DNA of 12,336 bases. Source: CAYUCE01 sp964443275. Its GTDB lineage: Bacteria; Bipolaricaulota; Bipolaricaulia; CAYUCE01. Under the pieces are notes generated by a model. The model was given only the letters and a program-made list of their open reading frames with translations, had not been told where the DNA came from and did no database searches. A program made the position numbers and the translations under genes. Shown in pieces: positions 1 to 6,924 of the stretch. Each line of letters begins with the position of its first letter. Position 1 is the first letter of the stretch. The stretch spans positions 1-12,336 of the forward strand of contig CAYUCE010000055.1 in NCBI GenBank assembly GCA_964443275.1, given 5' to 3'.

Positions 1-2
1 CA

Positions 3-80
3 ACCCTACGTTTTTATGATACGCCAGATATAGACAATGGCCTCTGTGTCATTCCAAAGGTTTTCATGCGGCTAAAGTGA
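3..80 (+). CDS. Possible C-terminal end of an upstream gene (partial)
   Basis: One forward frame is open from the window edge and ends at a TGA at 78-80, giving about 25 residues that finish in VFMRLK. The other forward frames and the reverse frames of this stretch are closed or shorter. No family is recognisable in so short a piece. The downstream MscS-type gene has its own candidate promoter starting 10 bp later, which fits a gene ending here. An open run of 25 codons can also occur by chance, so this is only a candidate. Confidence 0.25.
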   Translation, partial: TLRFYDTPDIDNGLCVIPKVFMRLK

Positions 81-90
81 TACATTACGT

Positions 91-118
91 TTGAAAGGAC
101 CGGTAAAACCGCTAGAAT
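91..118 (+). promoter_or_regulatory. Candidate sigma-70-type promoter for the first MscS-type gene
   Basis: A TTGAAA box at 91-96 and a TAGAAT box at 113-118 are 16 bp apart, each one base off consensus (TTGACA, TATAAT). Transcription would start near 125 and leave a leader of about 33 nt before the ATG at 158. A GGGGGTG stretch at 143-149 can serve as a ribosome binding site with 8 nt to the start. Confidence 0.5.
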
Positions 119-157
119 AAATTGACCGATGAAAAGGCATATGGGGGTGCTTAAACC

Positions 158-1024
158 ATGTTGGAGATAGCAAACCTTCTAACCACCGAACCGCTATTTT
201 CACTTATTAAAGTGGCCGCTATTGCTCTGATAACTTTCCTGGCGGTAAGGCTTTTTTCCAGAAGCTATAACCGGTGGGTAAAAAAAGCAATCGAACCTAC
301 AGAAGACAGGGAAAGAAAAACCGCGGTCAAGACTAGATCGGATATAATAAGAAGAATTATTACCTTCTCTATTTATTTCTTGGGAATAATCGCCATCCTT
401 TTTCAATTCGAAGCGGTCCGCAATCTGGGTGTGGGGCTGTTTGCCTCCGCATCGGTGGCCGGAATAGTGCTAGGTATGGCCGCTCAAAACACCCTATCCA
501 ACATGATTGCCGGTATAACCATCTCCTTTTCACAACCTATCAGATTGGGGGATGCGGTGATAATGGATGATGAGTTCGGATTTATAGAAGAGATTACCTT
601 AATGCAGACTTTCATCCGTACCTGGGATAACCGGAGGATCATAGTTCCCAATGACGTATTAAGCAACAAAATTATACAAAATTGGAGCATTCGAGACCCT
701 CAGCTTTTGGCCCCTATCATCCTGTATCTAGATTATAGCTGTGATATAGAAAAGGTCAGAGAGTGGATAATTCAAGCGGTAAAGGAAAGTAACTTCTGGA
801 ACCAAGGTGCCGATCCGGTAGTACAGGTAATCGATTTTACTGAAAAGAGCATGAAGGTAAGAGCCCTAGCCTGGGCCAATGACGCCCCTTCTGCCTGGAA
901 TTTAAGGTGTGAGGTAAGGGAGAAATTAATAAAGCACTTCAAGGAGGAAGGCCTTCGTTTCCCTACCTTTAGAGTAGAAATGGAACCACAAAGCTTACAA
1001 GACGCATTTAAGAACGCCCCTTAG
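158..1024 (+). CDS. MscS-family mechanosensitive ion channel, short form
   Basis: A 288-residue inner-membrane protein of the small-conductance mechanosensitive channel family, close in length to the minimal MscS type (about 286 residues). Such channels open when membrane tension rises and release solutes on hypo-osmotic shock. Three hydrophobic segments are visible at about 15-33, 62-84 and 91-124. The third has the Gly/Ala-rich pore-helix pattern (GLFASASVAGIVLGMAAQ, about 93-110) followed by the family-typical FSQPIRLGD turn. A beta domain follows with RTWDNRRIIVPND at about 154-166, a strong MscS signature, and then the alpha/beta C-terminal domain. The ATG at 158 is chosen because a GGGGGTG site lies 8 nt upstream and the TM1 length is normal. 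It has its own candidate promoter. The next gene on its 3' side is a tRNA on the opposite strand, and I see no clear terminator between them. Confidence 0.95.
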   Translation: MLEIANLLTTEPLFSLIKVAAIALITFLAVRLFSRSYNRWVKKAIEPTEDRERKTAVKTRSDIIRRIITFSIYFLGIIAILFQFEAVRNLGVGLFASASVAGIVLGMAAQNTLSNMIAGITISFSQPIRLGDAVIMDDEFGFIEEITLMQTFIRTWDNRRIIVPNDVLSNKIIQNWSIRDPQLLAPIILYLDYSCDIEKVREWIIQAVKESNFWNQGADPVVQVIDFTEKSMKVRALAWANDAPSAWNLRCEVREKLIKHFKEEGLRFPTFRVEMEPQSLQDAFKNAP

Positions 1025-1049
1025 CCCCCGAAACAGTGACTAAAGATTC

Positions 1050-1125
1050 TGGTGGAGCTGACGGGACTCGAACCCGTGACCTCGTGGATGCCGCCCACGC
1101 GCTCTCCCAACTGAGCTACAGCCCC
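1050..1125 (-). tRNA. tRNA-Ala, anticodon GGC, with C at position 33
   Basis: The reverse strand folds into a complete 76-nt cloverleaf. The acceptor is GGGGCTG with CAGCTCC, the D stem GCTC/GAGC, the anticodon stem CGTGG/CCACG, and the T stem ACGGG/CCCGT around TTCGAGT. The discriminator is A73 and CCA is encoded (1050-1052). The anticodon loop reads GCGGCAT, so the anticodon is GGC, which reads GCC and GCU alanine codons. Identity is supported independently by the G3-U70 wobble pair, the main alanine determinant. Oddly, the base 5' of the anticodon is C33 where almost all elongator tRNAs have U33. All stems pair well, so it does not look like a decayed gene. A promoter lies directly upstream. 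Confidence 0.96.
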
Positions 1126-1135
1126 AAGCCTTAGA

Positions 1136-1164
1136 ATCTTATCAAGAGCTATTAGTTAAGTCAA
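1136..1164 (-). promoter_or_regulatory. Promoter of tRNA-Ala
   Basis: On the reverse strand TTGACT (1164-1159) and TAAGAT (1141-1136) are separated by exactly 17 bp. Initiation would fall only about 3-5 nt upstream of the mature tRNA 5' end at 1125, so the precursor would have a very short 5' leader. The -35 box lies back to back with that of the divergent MscS-type gene. Confidence 0.65.
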
Positions 1165-1173
1165 GTACAAATT

Positions 1174-1200
1174 TTGACAAAAACCCCAAACCCTTATAAT
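1174..1200 (+). promoter_or_regulatory. Candidate promoter of the second MscS-type gene
   Basis: Perfect consensus boxes TTGACA (1174-1179) and TATAAT (1195-1200) are present, though with a short 15-bp spacer. The -10 box ends two bases before the ATG at 1202, so a transcript starting near 1207 cannot include that ATG. This supports the downstream TTG at 1235 as the true start. Confidence 0.55.
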
Positions 1201-1234
1201 AATGGGTACCGATTCAGGTAAGGGAGGGAAAGTC

Positions 1235-2302
1235 TTGAACATCACTCAGATGTGGGAAAGTGTGGATAATGTATATCTACAGGCACTTATCATATTGGGT
1301 GGAGCGGCAGCGGTGGCCTTCTTAGTGGAGATAATCTTTACCCGCATAATTATAAAATTCACTGGCCGCACAAAGACGGAAATTGATGACCGGATAATAA
1401 GTGCTCTTAGGAGACCAATCTTTTACAGCATCCTGTTTGCCGGGTTAAACGCAAGCTTATCTCACCTTAGGGTTCCCGAAAGGGCATCTTTCTATACCTC
1501 GGGAATTATATCTACGGTTATAATAATTTTTTGGATCAGAGCCTTCCTAGCCATATCCAAAATTACCATAAAAAAATTAAGTGAAAACGCGGACAGATGG
1601 GAGATGATTACCAAAAGCACCGTGCTCTTGTTCGATAACGTGGCCAAGGTAATCATAGTTGGATTTGGTATATACTTTATTTTAATTAGTTGGAATATAA
1701 AGGTGACCGCCTTTCTGGCTTCGGCGGGAATAGTAGGGATTGCTTTGGGCTTTGCAGCCAAGGACACCCTGGCCAACCTATTTGGAGGGGTGTTCGTACT
1801 TGCGGATAAACCCTACGAAATAGGAGATTTCGTGGTTCTAGACAGTGGAGAAAAAGGGATAGTAATGGACATCGGTATCAGGAGTACCAGACTGAAAACC
1901 AGGGACGATATAGAGATTACCATTCCCAATGCCATCATGGCCAACACCAAAATAACTAACGAAAGTGGCCCCCGCAGCCTTACCCGAGTCAGAGTTGAAG
2001 TGGGAGTCGCCTACGGATCGGACCTTGATCAGGTAAAAGATATCTTATGCAAAATAGCAGAGGAAAATGAGCAGGTAGCCGAATTTCCCGAGCCCCGGGC
2101 AAGGTTTAGAGAATTTGGTAGTTCATCGCTTAACTTTCACCTCCTTTGTTGGGTAGAGGAGCCAATTTTAAGAGGCCGGGTGACCGACTATCTAAACACT
2201 GAAATTTATAAAAGGTTTTCTCAATTTGGAATCGAAATCCCTTTCCCGCAAAGAGATATTCATATAAAAAAGGCCTTGGAGAAGGAAGATAATAGAAGTT
2301 AA
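1235..2302 (+). CDS. MscS-family mechanosensitive ion channel, longer form (TTG start)
   Basis: A channel protein of the MscS superfamily, about 355 residues from the TTG at 1235, with extra N-terminal membrane helices compared with the 288-residue paralogue upstream. Hydrophobic segments lie at about 16-41, 61-77, 88-107 and 130-152, followed by the pore helix at about 156-190 with FLASAGIVGIALGFAAKD. The beta domain has the family turn DKPYEIGDFV and the IEITIPNAIM segment, and the C-terminal domain ends near GIEIPFPQRDIHI. The frame could be extended to an ATG at 1202. The TTG is preferred because AGGGAGG (1221-1227) sits 7 nt before it and a consensus -10 box ends at 1200, just before the ATG. 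The added N-terminal residues (MGTDSGKGGKV) also look non-functional. The two MscS-type proteins differ clearly in sequence and topology, so this is not a recent duplication. The function as a tension-gated channel is by family, and the solute or ion preference is unknown. Confidence 0.93.
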   Translation: MNITQMWESVDNVYLQALIILGGAAAVAFLVEIIFTRIIIKFTGRTKTEIDDRIISALRRPIFYSILFAGLNASLSHLRVPERASFYTSGIISTVIIIFWIRAFLAISKITIKKLSENADRWEMITKSTVLLFDNVAKVIIVGFGIYFILISWNIKVTAFLASAGIVGIALGFAAKDTLANLFGGVFVLADKPYEIGDFVVLDSGEKGIVMDIGIRSTRLKTRDDIEITIPNAIMANTKITNESGPRSLTRVRVEVGVAYGSDLDQVKDILCKIAEENEQVAEFPEPRARFREFGSSSLNFHLLCWVEEPILRGRVTDYLNTEIYKRFSQFGIEIPFPQRDIHIKKALEKEDNRS

Positions 2303-2339
2303 GGTGTAAAATGGGGTTTTCAAATGTCCTTAAGTTTAA

Positions 2340-3623
2340 CTATTGGGCACTTGTTTTTTGAGTCTTGAGGAAGGAAAGATAAATGGCAACCGTCTTACCG
2401 GTTTCAGCTTTTATCTGTTTTACTACCTTCTCCGATAGCCCGGGGCTTAAAGCTTGTTCGGAGAGGTAAGCTCGGATGGAGTGAACTTTCCTAAAAATCA
2501 AACCCTGGTAATCAAAACTTATAGAAAGAAGCTCACCGTTATTTGAAGTGCTTACCTCTTCTACTATATGTTCGATTTGTGACTCAAGGCGAGCGCTGGT
2601 ATAAACGTTCCAGGTGATAAAGCCTAGAAAACAGGCCAGCACTAAAAGAACAACCGCCAGGGTAGCCGCCCTTCTTTTGGTAACTCGTTTGGCTCCCTTC
2701 TCTTGATACCATCTTCCCGGCTTATAACCCTCATACCACAGGGTAAAAGTACCGGCTAGATTTATGCTAATCACGTTTACCAAAAGTAAAATCCCCGCCC
2801 CGGCTACAACTTTTATATCCAAGGTGGCTATACCCAGACCCACGGTAGCAGTGGGAGGTATTAAAGCCACCGAAATCATTACCCCCACCAAGGCGGTATT
2901 TATACCGGAAGTCATGGAGAGCGCACCGGCCACTCCCGAACCCAAGGCAACTGCCAGGCTCAAAAAGCCTGGATGAATACGTTCCACTACCTGTCCCAAT
3001 TGGAGCACTTCCAGGTTTGGGGAGACAAATAGACTTAAGGCCAGACGGGCAAAGAGAGCACTGCCCAAAATGGCAAACAAAAGCCCCATCAACTGCTTGG
3101 TAACCCCGGATTTGAAAAGCTCATTATCATCAACCACCGTCCCTACACAACTGGCCATAGCCGGGCCGATTAAGGGGGCGATCACCATGGAACCCACCAC
3201 TATTGCCGGACTGTCCAAAAGAAGGCCGGCGGTGGCAATCATTGCCGCCACTATAGTAAAGGAAAGAAAGATTCTGGTTGAAGGCAGGATCCCCTCAGCT
3301 TGGGCCTTAAGCTCCTCTCGCGCTACCCGGCTTTCATCCACCTCTTCTGCTTCTTTGTATTTTTCCTTAAGCTCCTCAAATCGCTTGGCTATCACCGCCT
3401 CTGCTTTGGTGATCACCGTATAGCCGTCCTCTTCTAAACCTGCACTTCTGAGCTCATCAATTATCTCCTCTACTCCCTCTTTGGGAATGGGAAAGAAAAG
3501 TATGTCGCTATACTCACGGGAGGAAGTTTCCGGAGATAGGGCATAGTCTATCCCCTTCTCCTCCAGAAGCCCCATTATGGCTTCTTTTTTACCTTCCGGT
3601 ATTATGATCTGAATTAAACGCAC
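2340..3623 (-). CDS. DUF389-family (TIGR00341-like) membrane protein of unknown function
   Basis: A 427-residue multi-pass membrane protein recognisable as the DUF389/TIGR00341 family, which has no established function. A soluble N-terminal domain of about 75 residues opens with the family-like MRLIQIIIPEG and is followed by a charged helix (about 76-110, rich in E, K, R). Then comes a block of five or six hydrophobic segments: about 117-137, 139-162, 177-200, 218-262 and 270-295, with conserved-looking VVGSMVIAPLIGPAMA and GVMISVALIPPTATVG. A last helix at 318-340 leads to a C-terminal tail of about 85 residues. The start codon is GTG (3623-3621). An in-frame TAA nine bases upstream rules out an earlier start. 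The nearest strong ribosome site, AAGGAGG at 3646-3640, is 16 nt away, which is unusually far. It follows acpP on the same strand after 117 bp in which I see no clear terminator or promoter. It converges on the MscS-type gene. Confidence 0.9.
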   Translation of the reverse strand: MRLIQIIIPEGKKEAIMGLLEEKGIDYALSPETSSREYSDILFFPIPKEGVEEIIDELRSAGLEEDGYTVITKAEAVIAKRFEELKEKYKEAEEVDESRVAREELKAQAEGILPSTRIFLSFTIVAAMIATAGLLLDSPAIVVGSMVIAPLIGPAMASCVGTVVDDNELFKSGVTKQLMGLLFAILGSALFARLALSLFVSPNLEVLQLGQVVERIHPGFLSLAVALGSGVAGALSMTSGINTALVGVMISVALIPPTATVGLGIATLDIKVVAGAGILLLVNVISINLAGTFTLWYEGYKPGRWYQEKGAKRVTKRRAATLAVVLLVLACFLGFITWNVYTSARLESQIEHIVEEVSTSNNGELLSISFDYQGLIFRKVHSIRAYLSEQALSPGLSEKVVKQIKAETGKTVAIYLSFLKTQKTSAQ

Positions 3624-3740
3624 CCGATTTTAGTTAAATCCTCCTTGCAGACAGAAGTATACTTTTAATGACCCAAAACAAACCTAGAATCTGAATTTAC
3701 CCGGATAGCGAAATTTCTTAAGGTTGAGGTAGGTTTTTGC

Positions 3741-3986
3741 TTAGCCTTCCGCTTCTACCTTTTGTTTTAGGTATTCGATGGCATCCCCTACCGTTTCTAT
3801 CTTCTCGGCTTCCTCATCCGGTATCTCCATCCCAAACTCATCTTCAAATTCCATGATCATCTCTACCGTATCCAGTGAATCGGCTCCCAAATCATCGATA
3901 AAGGAAGCCTCATCGGTAATCTCGGATCTATCCACCATGAGTTGCTCTTCGATAATCCTTTTTACTCTCTCTTCAATATCGGGCAT
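3741..3986 (-). CDS. acpP: Acyl carrier protein
   Basis: An 81-residue acidic protein that carries growing acyl chains on 4'-phosphopantetheine during type II fatty acid synthesis in the cytoplasm. The attachment motif GADSLDTVEM is intact with Ser37 as the modified residue. The four-helix ACP pattern is clear (VKRIIEEQL, SLDTVEMIMEFEDEF, DAIEYLKQKV), and the length is typical. The ATG at 3986 is preceded by AGGAGG (4005-4000) with a 13-nt gap, longer than the usual 5-9. A closer ATG at 3997 is out of frame and closes after 11 codons. It lies 84 bp downstream of fabG on the same strand, at the end of the plsX-fabD-fabG-acpP block, so it is probably co-transcribed with it. The strong separate ribosome site fits the high ACP demand of cells. 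Confidence 0.97.
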   Translation of the reverse strand: MPDIEERVKRIIEEQLMVDRSEITDEASFIDDLGADSLDTVEMIMEFEDEFGMEIPDEEAEKIETVGDAIEYLKQKVEAEG

Positions 3987-4070
3987 CTTCTATTCATTAC
4001 CTCCTATGAGTTGTTAAGTTATTCATGCTCCAATAAGTTTAAAAAAATATAAAGAAAAATTCGCTTAAAA

Positions 4071-4811
4071 TCAATCCATTACTAATCCCCCATTAACGTT
4101 TAGCACCTCCCCGGTTATATAAGATGACTTCTCGGAAAGCAAAAATAAAGCTGCACAAGCTACCTCTTCTGGCTCTCCCTCCCGATTTAAAGGTATTTCC
4201 TCAAGATATTTACTGCGTAAGTCCTCATCCAATTTTCTGGTCATCCCCGTTTTGATAAAACCGGGGGCTATCGCATTTACCCGGATATTCCTGGAGGCAA
4301 GCTCTCTAGCTATGGACTTGGTGAAGCCGATGATACCGGCTTTGGATGCCGCATAATTTGATTGACCGGGATTGCCCATCTGTCCGGCTACAGAAGATAT
4401 ATTTACAATACTTCCCCGTCTTTTTTTAACCATATAACGGATCACAGCCTGAGTACAATTGTATACTCCGCCCAGATTAACCGAAATTACCTTATCCCAA
4501 TCTTCTTTTTTCATCCGCAAAAGCAACCGGTCCCGGTTTATCCCGGCATTGTTTACCAAAAAATCTATTTCTTCATATTCTTTATAAACACTCTTTACCT
4601 GCTTTTTCACCGTGTCTTGGTTGGAAACGTCTACCTTCCTAAAACTTGCATTTGGACCTAGTTTAGAAGCTGTAAGTTCTCCTCTTTCCTCATCTCTTGC
4701 AAAGAGCACTGCGAATGCTCCCTCTTCAATCAGAGAAGAAGCTATGGCCTTTCCTATTCCCCTGGTCCCTCCGGTTATTATGGCTACCTTCTGATTAAAG
4801 TCACCGCTCAT
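4071..4811 (-). CDS. fabG: 3-oxoacyl-[acyl-carrier-protein] reductase FabG
   Basis: A 246-residue short-chain dehydrogenase that reduces 3-oxoacyl-ACP to 3-hydroxyacyl-ACP with NADPH, the first reduction of each elongation cycle. The Rossmann nucleotide motif TGGTRGIG is at 13-20 and NNAG at 87-90. The catalytic tetrad is complete: Asn112, Ser140, Tyr153 and Lys157 (YAASK), with the same spacing as E. coli FabG. The C-terminal GEVLNVNGGLVMD is typical of FabG. SDR enzymes are a large family, but these residues together with the position between fabD and acpP make the call firm. Its ATG overlaps the fabD stop codon in an ATGA arrangement, and a GAGGAGG stretch lies just upstream inside the end of fabD. 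Translation is therefore probably coupled to fabD. Confidence 0.97.
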   Translation of the reverse strand: MSGDFNQKVAIITGGTRGIGKAIASSLIEEGAFAVLFARDEERGELTASKLGPNASFRKVDVSNQDTVKKQVKSVYKEYEEIDFLVNNAGINRDRLLLRMKKEDWDKVISVNLGGVYNCTQAVIRYMVKKRRGSIVNISSVAGQMGNPGQSNYAASKAGIIGFTKSIARELASRNIRVNAIAPGFIKTGMTRKLDEDLRSKYLEEIPLNREGEPEEVACAALFLLSEKSSYITGEVLNVNGGLVMD

Positions 4812-5728
4812 ATCGCCCTCGCCTCCTCAAAAATTAAACATTCCATCTTGGTATCCATCCTTTTTATAAGATTTACCAGGACACTGCCCGGGCCAACCTC
4901 TATGGCCCTTTTCACTCCTAGAGAGATAAGCTTCTTTACATAATCTGTCCATTTAACCGGATGGGTAATCTGGGTGGCTAAAAGCTTTTTTATCCGCTCC
5001 GGGGATGTTTCGGGCTGGCCGCTTACTGTGGAAATAACGGGAAATTTGGGCGCGTAAAATTTTATCTTGGCTATCTCCTCTTTTAACCTATCTTCTGCCG
5101 GTTTCATAAGTGAGCTGTGACAAGGGACTGAAACATCCAGTTGGATGACCTTTTTTGCTCCCGCCTGTTTTGCCTTCTCACCCGCTCTAGTGACCGCTTT
5201 TGCCTCACCGGAGATTACAATTTGCCTTGGGGAGTTGTAATTGGCAATCTCTACTATGCCCTCTGTATGGGCACAAATTTGCCTGAGCTTGGCCTGATTT
5301 AATCCAATTATAGCCGCCATGGTACCTTCTCCGGGCCCAACTGCCTCCTGCATATATTTGCCCCTCTTTCTTACTAGTTTCAGGCCATCCTGGAGTGTAA
5401 TTACCCCTGCACAGACCAAAGCCGAATACTCACCTAAGCTGTGACCTACCGCTGCATCCGGCCAAAGGTTTTCGCTAAGATAAGAGAATTTAGCTACACT
5501 GTCAACCAATAAAGCCGGTTGAGCGTTGACGGTTAAGGTCAGCTCATCTTCAGGGCCGGAGAAGATCAATTTCTTTATATCAAACCCCAGTACCCGGCGG
5601 GCTTTTTCGTAGACGTCCCGAAGTTGGTACTCCTCATATAACTCTTTTCCCATTCCCACATACTGGGAACCCTGACCGGGAAAGCAGAAGGCTAACTTAT
5701 TATTGGTTATCGTTTTTTCAAATTTCAT
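4808..5728 (-). CDS. fabD: Malonyl-CoA:ACP transacylase FabD
   Basis: A 306-residue acyltransferase that moves the malonyl group from malonyl-CoA to ACP to supply two-carbon units for fatty acid elongation. The oxyanion motif FPGQGSQ is at 16-22, the nucleophile elbow GHSLGE at 95-100 with Ser97, an arginine for the malonyl carboxylate in KRGKYMQEAV (Arg122), and the catalytic His204 in VPCHSSLM. The GPGSVL motif near the C-terminus is also typical, and length is normal. The ATG at 5728 follows an in-frame TAA nine bases upstream, so it is the first possible start. No good Shine-Dalgarno sequence is visible before it. It overlaps fabG by 4 bp. It follows plsX after 117 bp of AT-rich sequence, where many genomes carry fabH. 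Confidence 0.97.
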   Translation of the reverse strand: MKFEKTITNNKLAFCFPGQGSQYVGMGKELYEEYQLRDVYEKARRVLGFDIKKLIFSGPEDELTLTVNAQPALLVDSVAKFSYLSENLWPDAAVGHSLGEYSALVCAGVITLQDGLKLVRKRGKYMQEAVGPGEGTMAAIIGLNQAKLRQICAHTEGIVEIANYNSPRQIVISGEAKAVTRAGEKAKQAGAKKVIQLDVSVPCHSSLMKPAEDRLKEEIAKIKFYAPKFPVISTVSGQPETSPERIKKLLATQITHPVKWTDYVKKLISLGVKRAIEVGPGSVLVNLIKRMDTKMECLIFEEARAI

Positions 5729-5754
5729 TATGGCTTAAAACTTCATATAAAATA

Positions 5755-5783
5755 AATTTAATTTGCTAAAGGTAAATAATCAA
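5755..5783 (-). promoter_or_regulatory. Weak candidate internal promoter before fabD
   Basis: On the reverse strand TTGATT (5783-5778) and TAAATT (5760-5755) are 17 bp apart, each matching four of six consensus bases. Initiation would fall near 5748, giving a 20-nt leader to the fabD ATG. The plsX-fabD spacer (5729-5845) is very AT-rich, so such a match can arise by chance. No FapR-like inverted operator was seen. Confidence 0.22.
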
Positions 5784-5845
5784 GCGGGTTAAGAGCGGTT
5801 TAATCTAGGAAAGGCAAATAAGGTTAATTAAATCTCCGGCTTAGT

Positions 5846-6883
5846 TTATCCTTTTGCGGAGGCAACTTTTACCCCTTTCTCGATTAAACCCACCAGGTCG
5901 TGTTCCACTGACCTATGGGCTTTTTTGATTGCATTCTTTATGGCTATTTTATTTGACTGGCCGTGGGCGATTATGGTAATTCCCTTAACCCCCAAAAGGG
6001 GAGCTCCTCCAAACTGAGAAGGTGACATCTGTTCTTTGAACCTACTTAAAGAGGGCTTCAGCAAGTAAGCACCTAGTCTGGTGCGCAAATCGAGAGATTC
6101 TTCTTTAAGGGTTTTCTTTAGAAACTGGATAGTTGCAGATGCCCCACCCTCATAAGCCTTGAGTAGTACGTTTCCTGCGAATCCATCACAGACCACCACA
6201 TCTGCTTCTTTTTGGGTGATAAGGCGGTGGCTTTCCACGTTTCCCACAAAGTTAAGAGGTGAATTTTCTAAAAGCTCATAAGTAGCCTTGGTCAGCTTAT
6301 TTCCCTTTTTTTTCTCTGTGCCGATGGACAAAAGACCCACGGTTGGGGAGGCTACTCCCAACACTTCGCGGGAATAGATACTTCCCATGAGGGCGAATTG
6401 TTTTAGATTCTCCGGAGTGCAATTTGGGTTTGCTCCTACGTCAATTACTAATACCCCCTCGCCGGATAGAGTTGGAAAGATGCTGGCTATCCCCGGTCGG
6501 TCGATCCCTCCTATCCTCCCCGATAAAATAAGGGAGGCGGCCATCACCGCCCCTGTATTGCCTGCGGACACAAAGGCATTAGCTCCGTCCTTTAAAAGTT
6601 TAAGACCGCGCACCAGCGAGCTGTTTTTCTTCCTCCTAACCGATTCGGCTGGGGACTCGTGCATAGAAACTGCTTCGGGGGCATCCAGAATTGAATAGTT
6701 ACCGTTTAAATTCTGAGCTTTGACTGCTTGTTTGATATTTTCTTTTCGGCCGGAGAAGATAACTTCACAGTCCAGCTCTTTAGCAGCTAATACCCCCCCG
6801 GCGATGATCTCGGATGGAGAGCTATCAGCCCCTAAGGTATCAAGTATAATTTTAACTCTGGAAGGTGATTTCTCGCTTTTCAT
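5846..6883 (-). CDS. plsX: Phosphate acyltransferase PlsX
   Basis: A 345-residue enzyme of the PlsX family, which makes acyl-phosphate from acyl-ACP and phosphate for the PlsY step of phosphatidic acid synthesis. Family landmarks include SAGNTGAVMA (106-115), VIDVGANPNCTPENLKQFAL (147-166), ADVVVCDGFAGNVLLK (227-242) and FGGAPLLGVKG (291-301). The N-terminal loop, usually like DAMGGDHAP, reads DTLGADSSP here, and GLLNIGEE is replaced by GLLSIGTE, so it is a somewhat divergent member. The reading frame stays open for another 50 codons upstream, but those run straight through the tRNA-Leu gene and give its characteristic spurious translation. The ATG at 6883 is therefore chosen, with only a weak GGGA 10 nt upstream. 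It lies 41 nt downstream of tRNA-Leu and heads the fatty-acid block. Confidence 0.96.
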   Translation of the reverse strand: MKSEKSPSRVKIILDTLGADSSPSEIIAGGVLAAKELDCEVIFSGRKENIKQAVKAQNLNGNYSILDAPEAVSMHESPAESVRRKKNSSLVRGLKLLKDGANAFVSAGNTGAVMAASLILSGRIGGIDRPGIASIFPTLSGEGVLVIDVGANPNCTPENLKQFALMGSIYSREVLGVASPTVGLLSIGTEKKKGNKLTKATYELLENSPLNFVGNVESHRLITQKEADVVVCDGFAGNVLLKAYEGGASATIQFLKKTLKEESLDLRTRLGAYLLKPSLSRFKEQMSPSQFGGAPLLGVKGITIIAHGQSNKIAIKNAIKKAHRSVEHDLVGLIEKGVKVASAKG

Positions 6884-6924
6884 GACAGTATTTTCCCGAG
6901 GGTTAAATAATGAGAACTTTCCTG

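Noticed and set aside
1202..1234. ATG at 1202 as the start of the second MscS-type gene
   Set aside because: It lies directly behind a consensus -10 box and lacks a ribosome site. The TTG at 1235 has AGGGAGG at ideal spacing.
2299..2333. Inverted repeat TTAAGG/CCTTAA between the converging MscS-type and DUF389 genes as a bidirectional terminator
   Set aside because: The stem is only 6 bp and AT-rich with a 23-nt loop, and there is no T-run on either strand.
3656..3661. TATACT on the reverse strand as a -10 box for the DUF389 gene
   Set aside because: No acceptable -35 box lies 15-19 bp upstream, and initiation would fall almost on the ribosome site.
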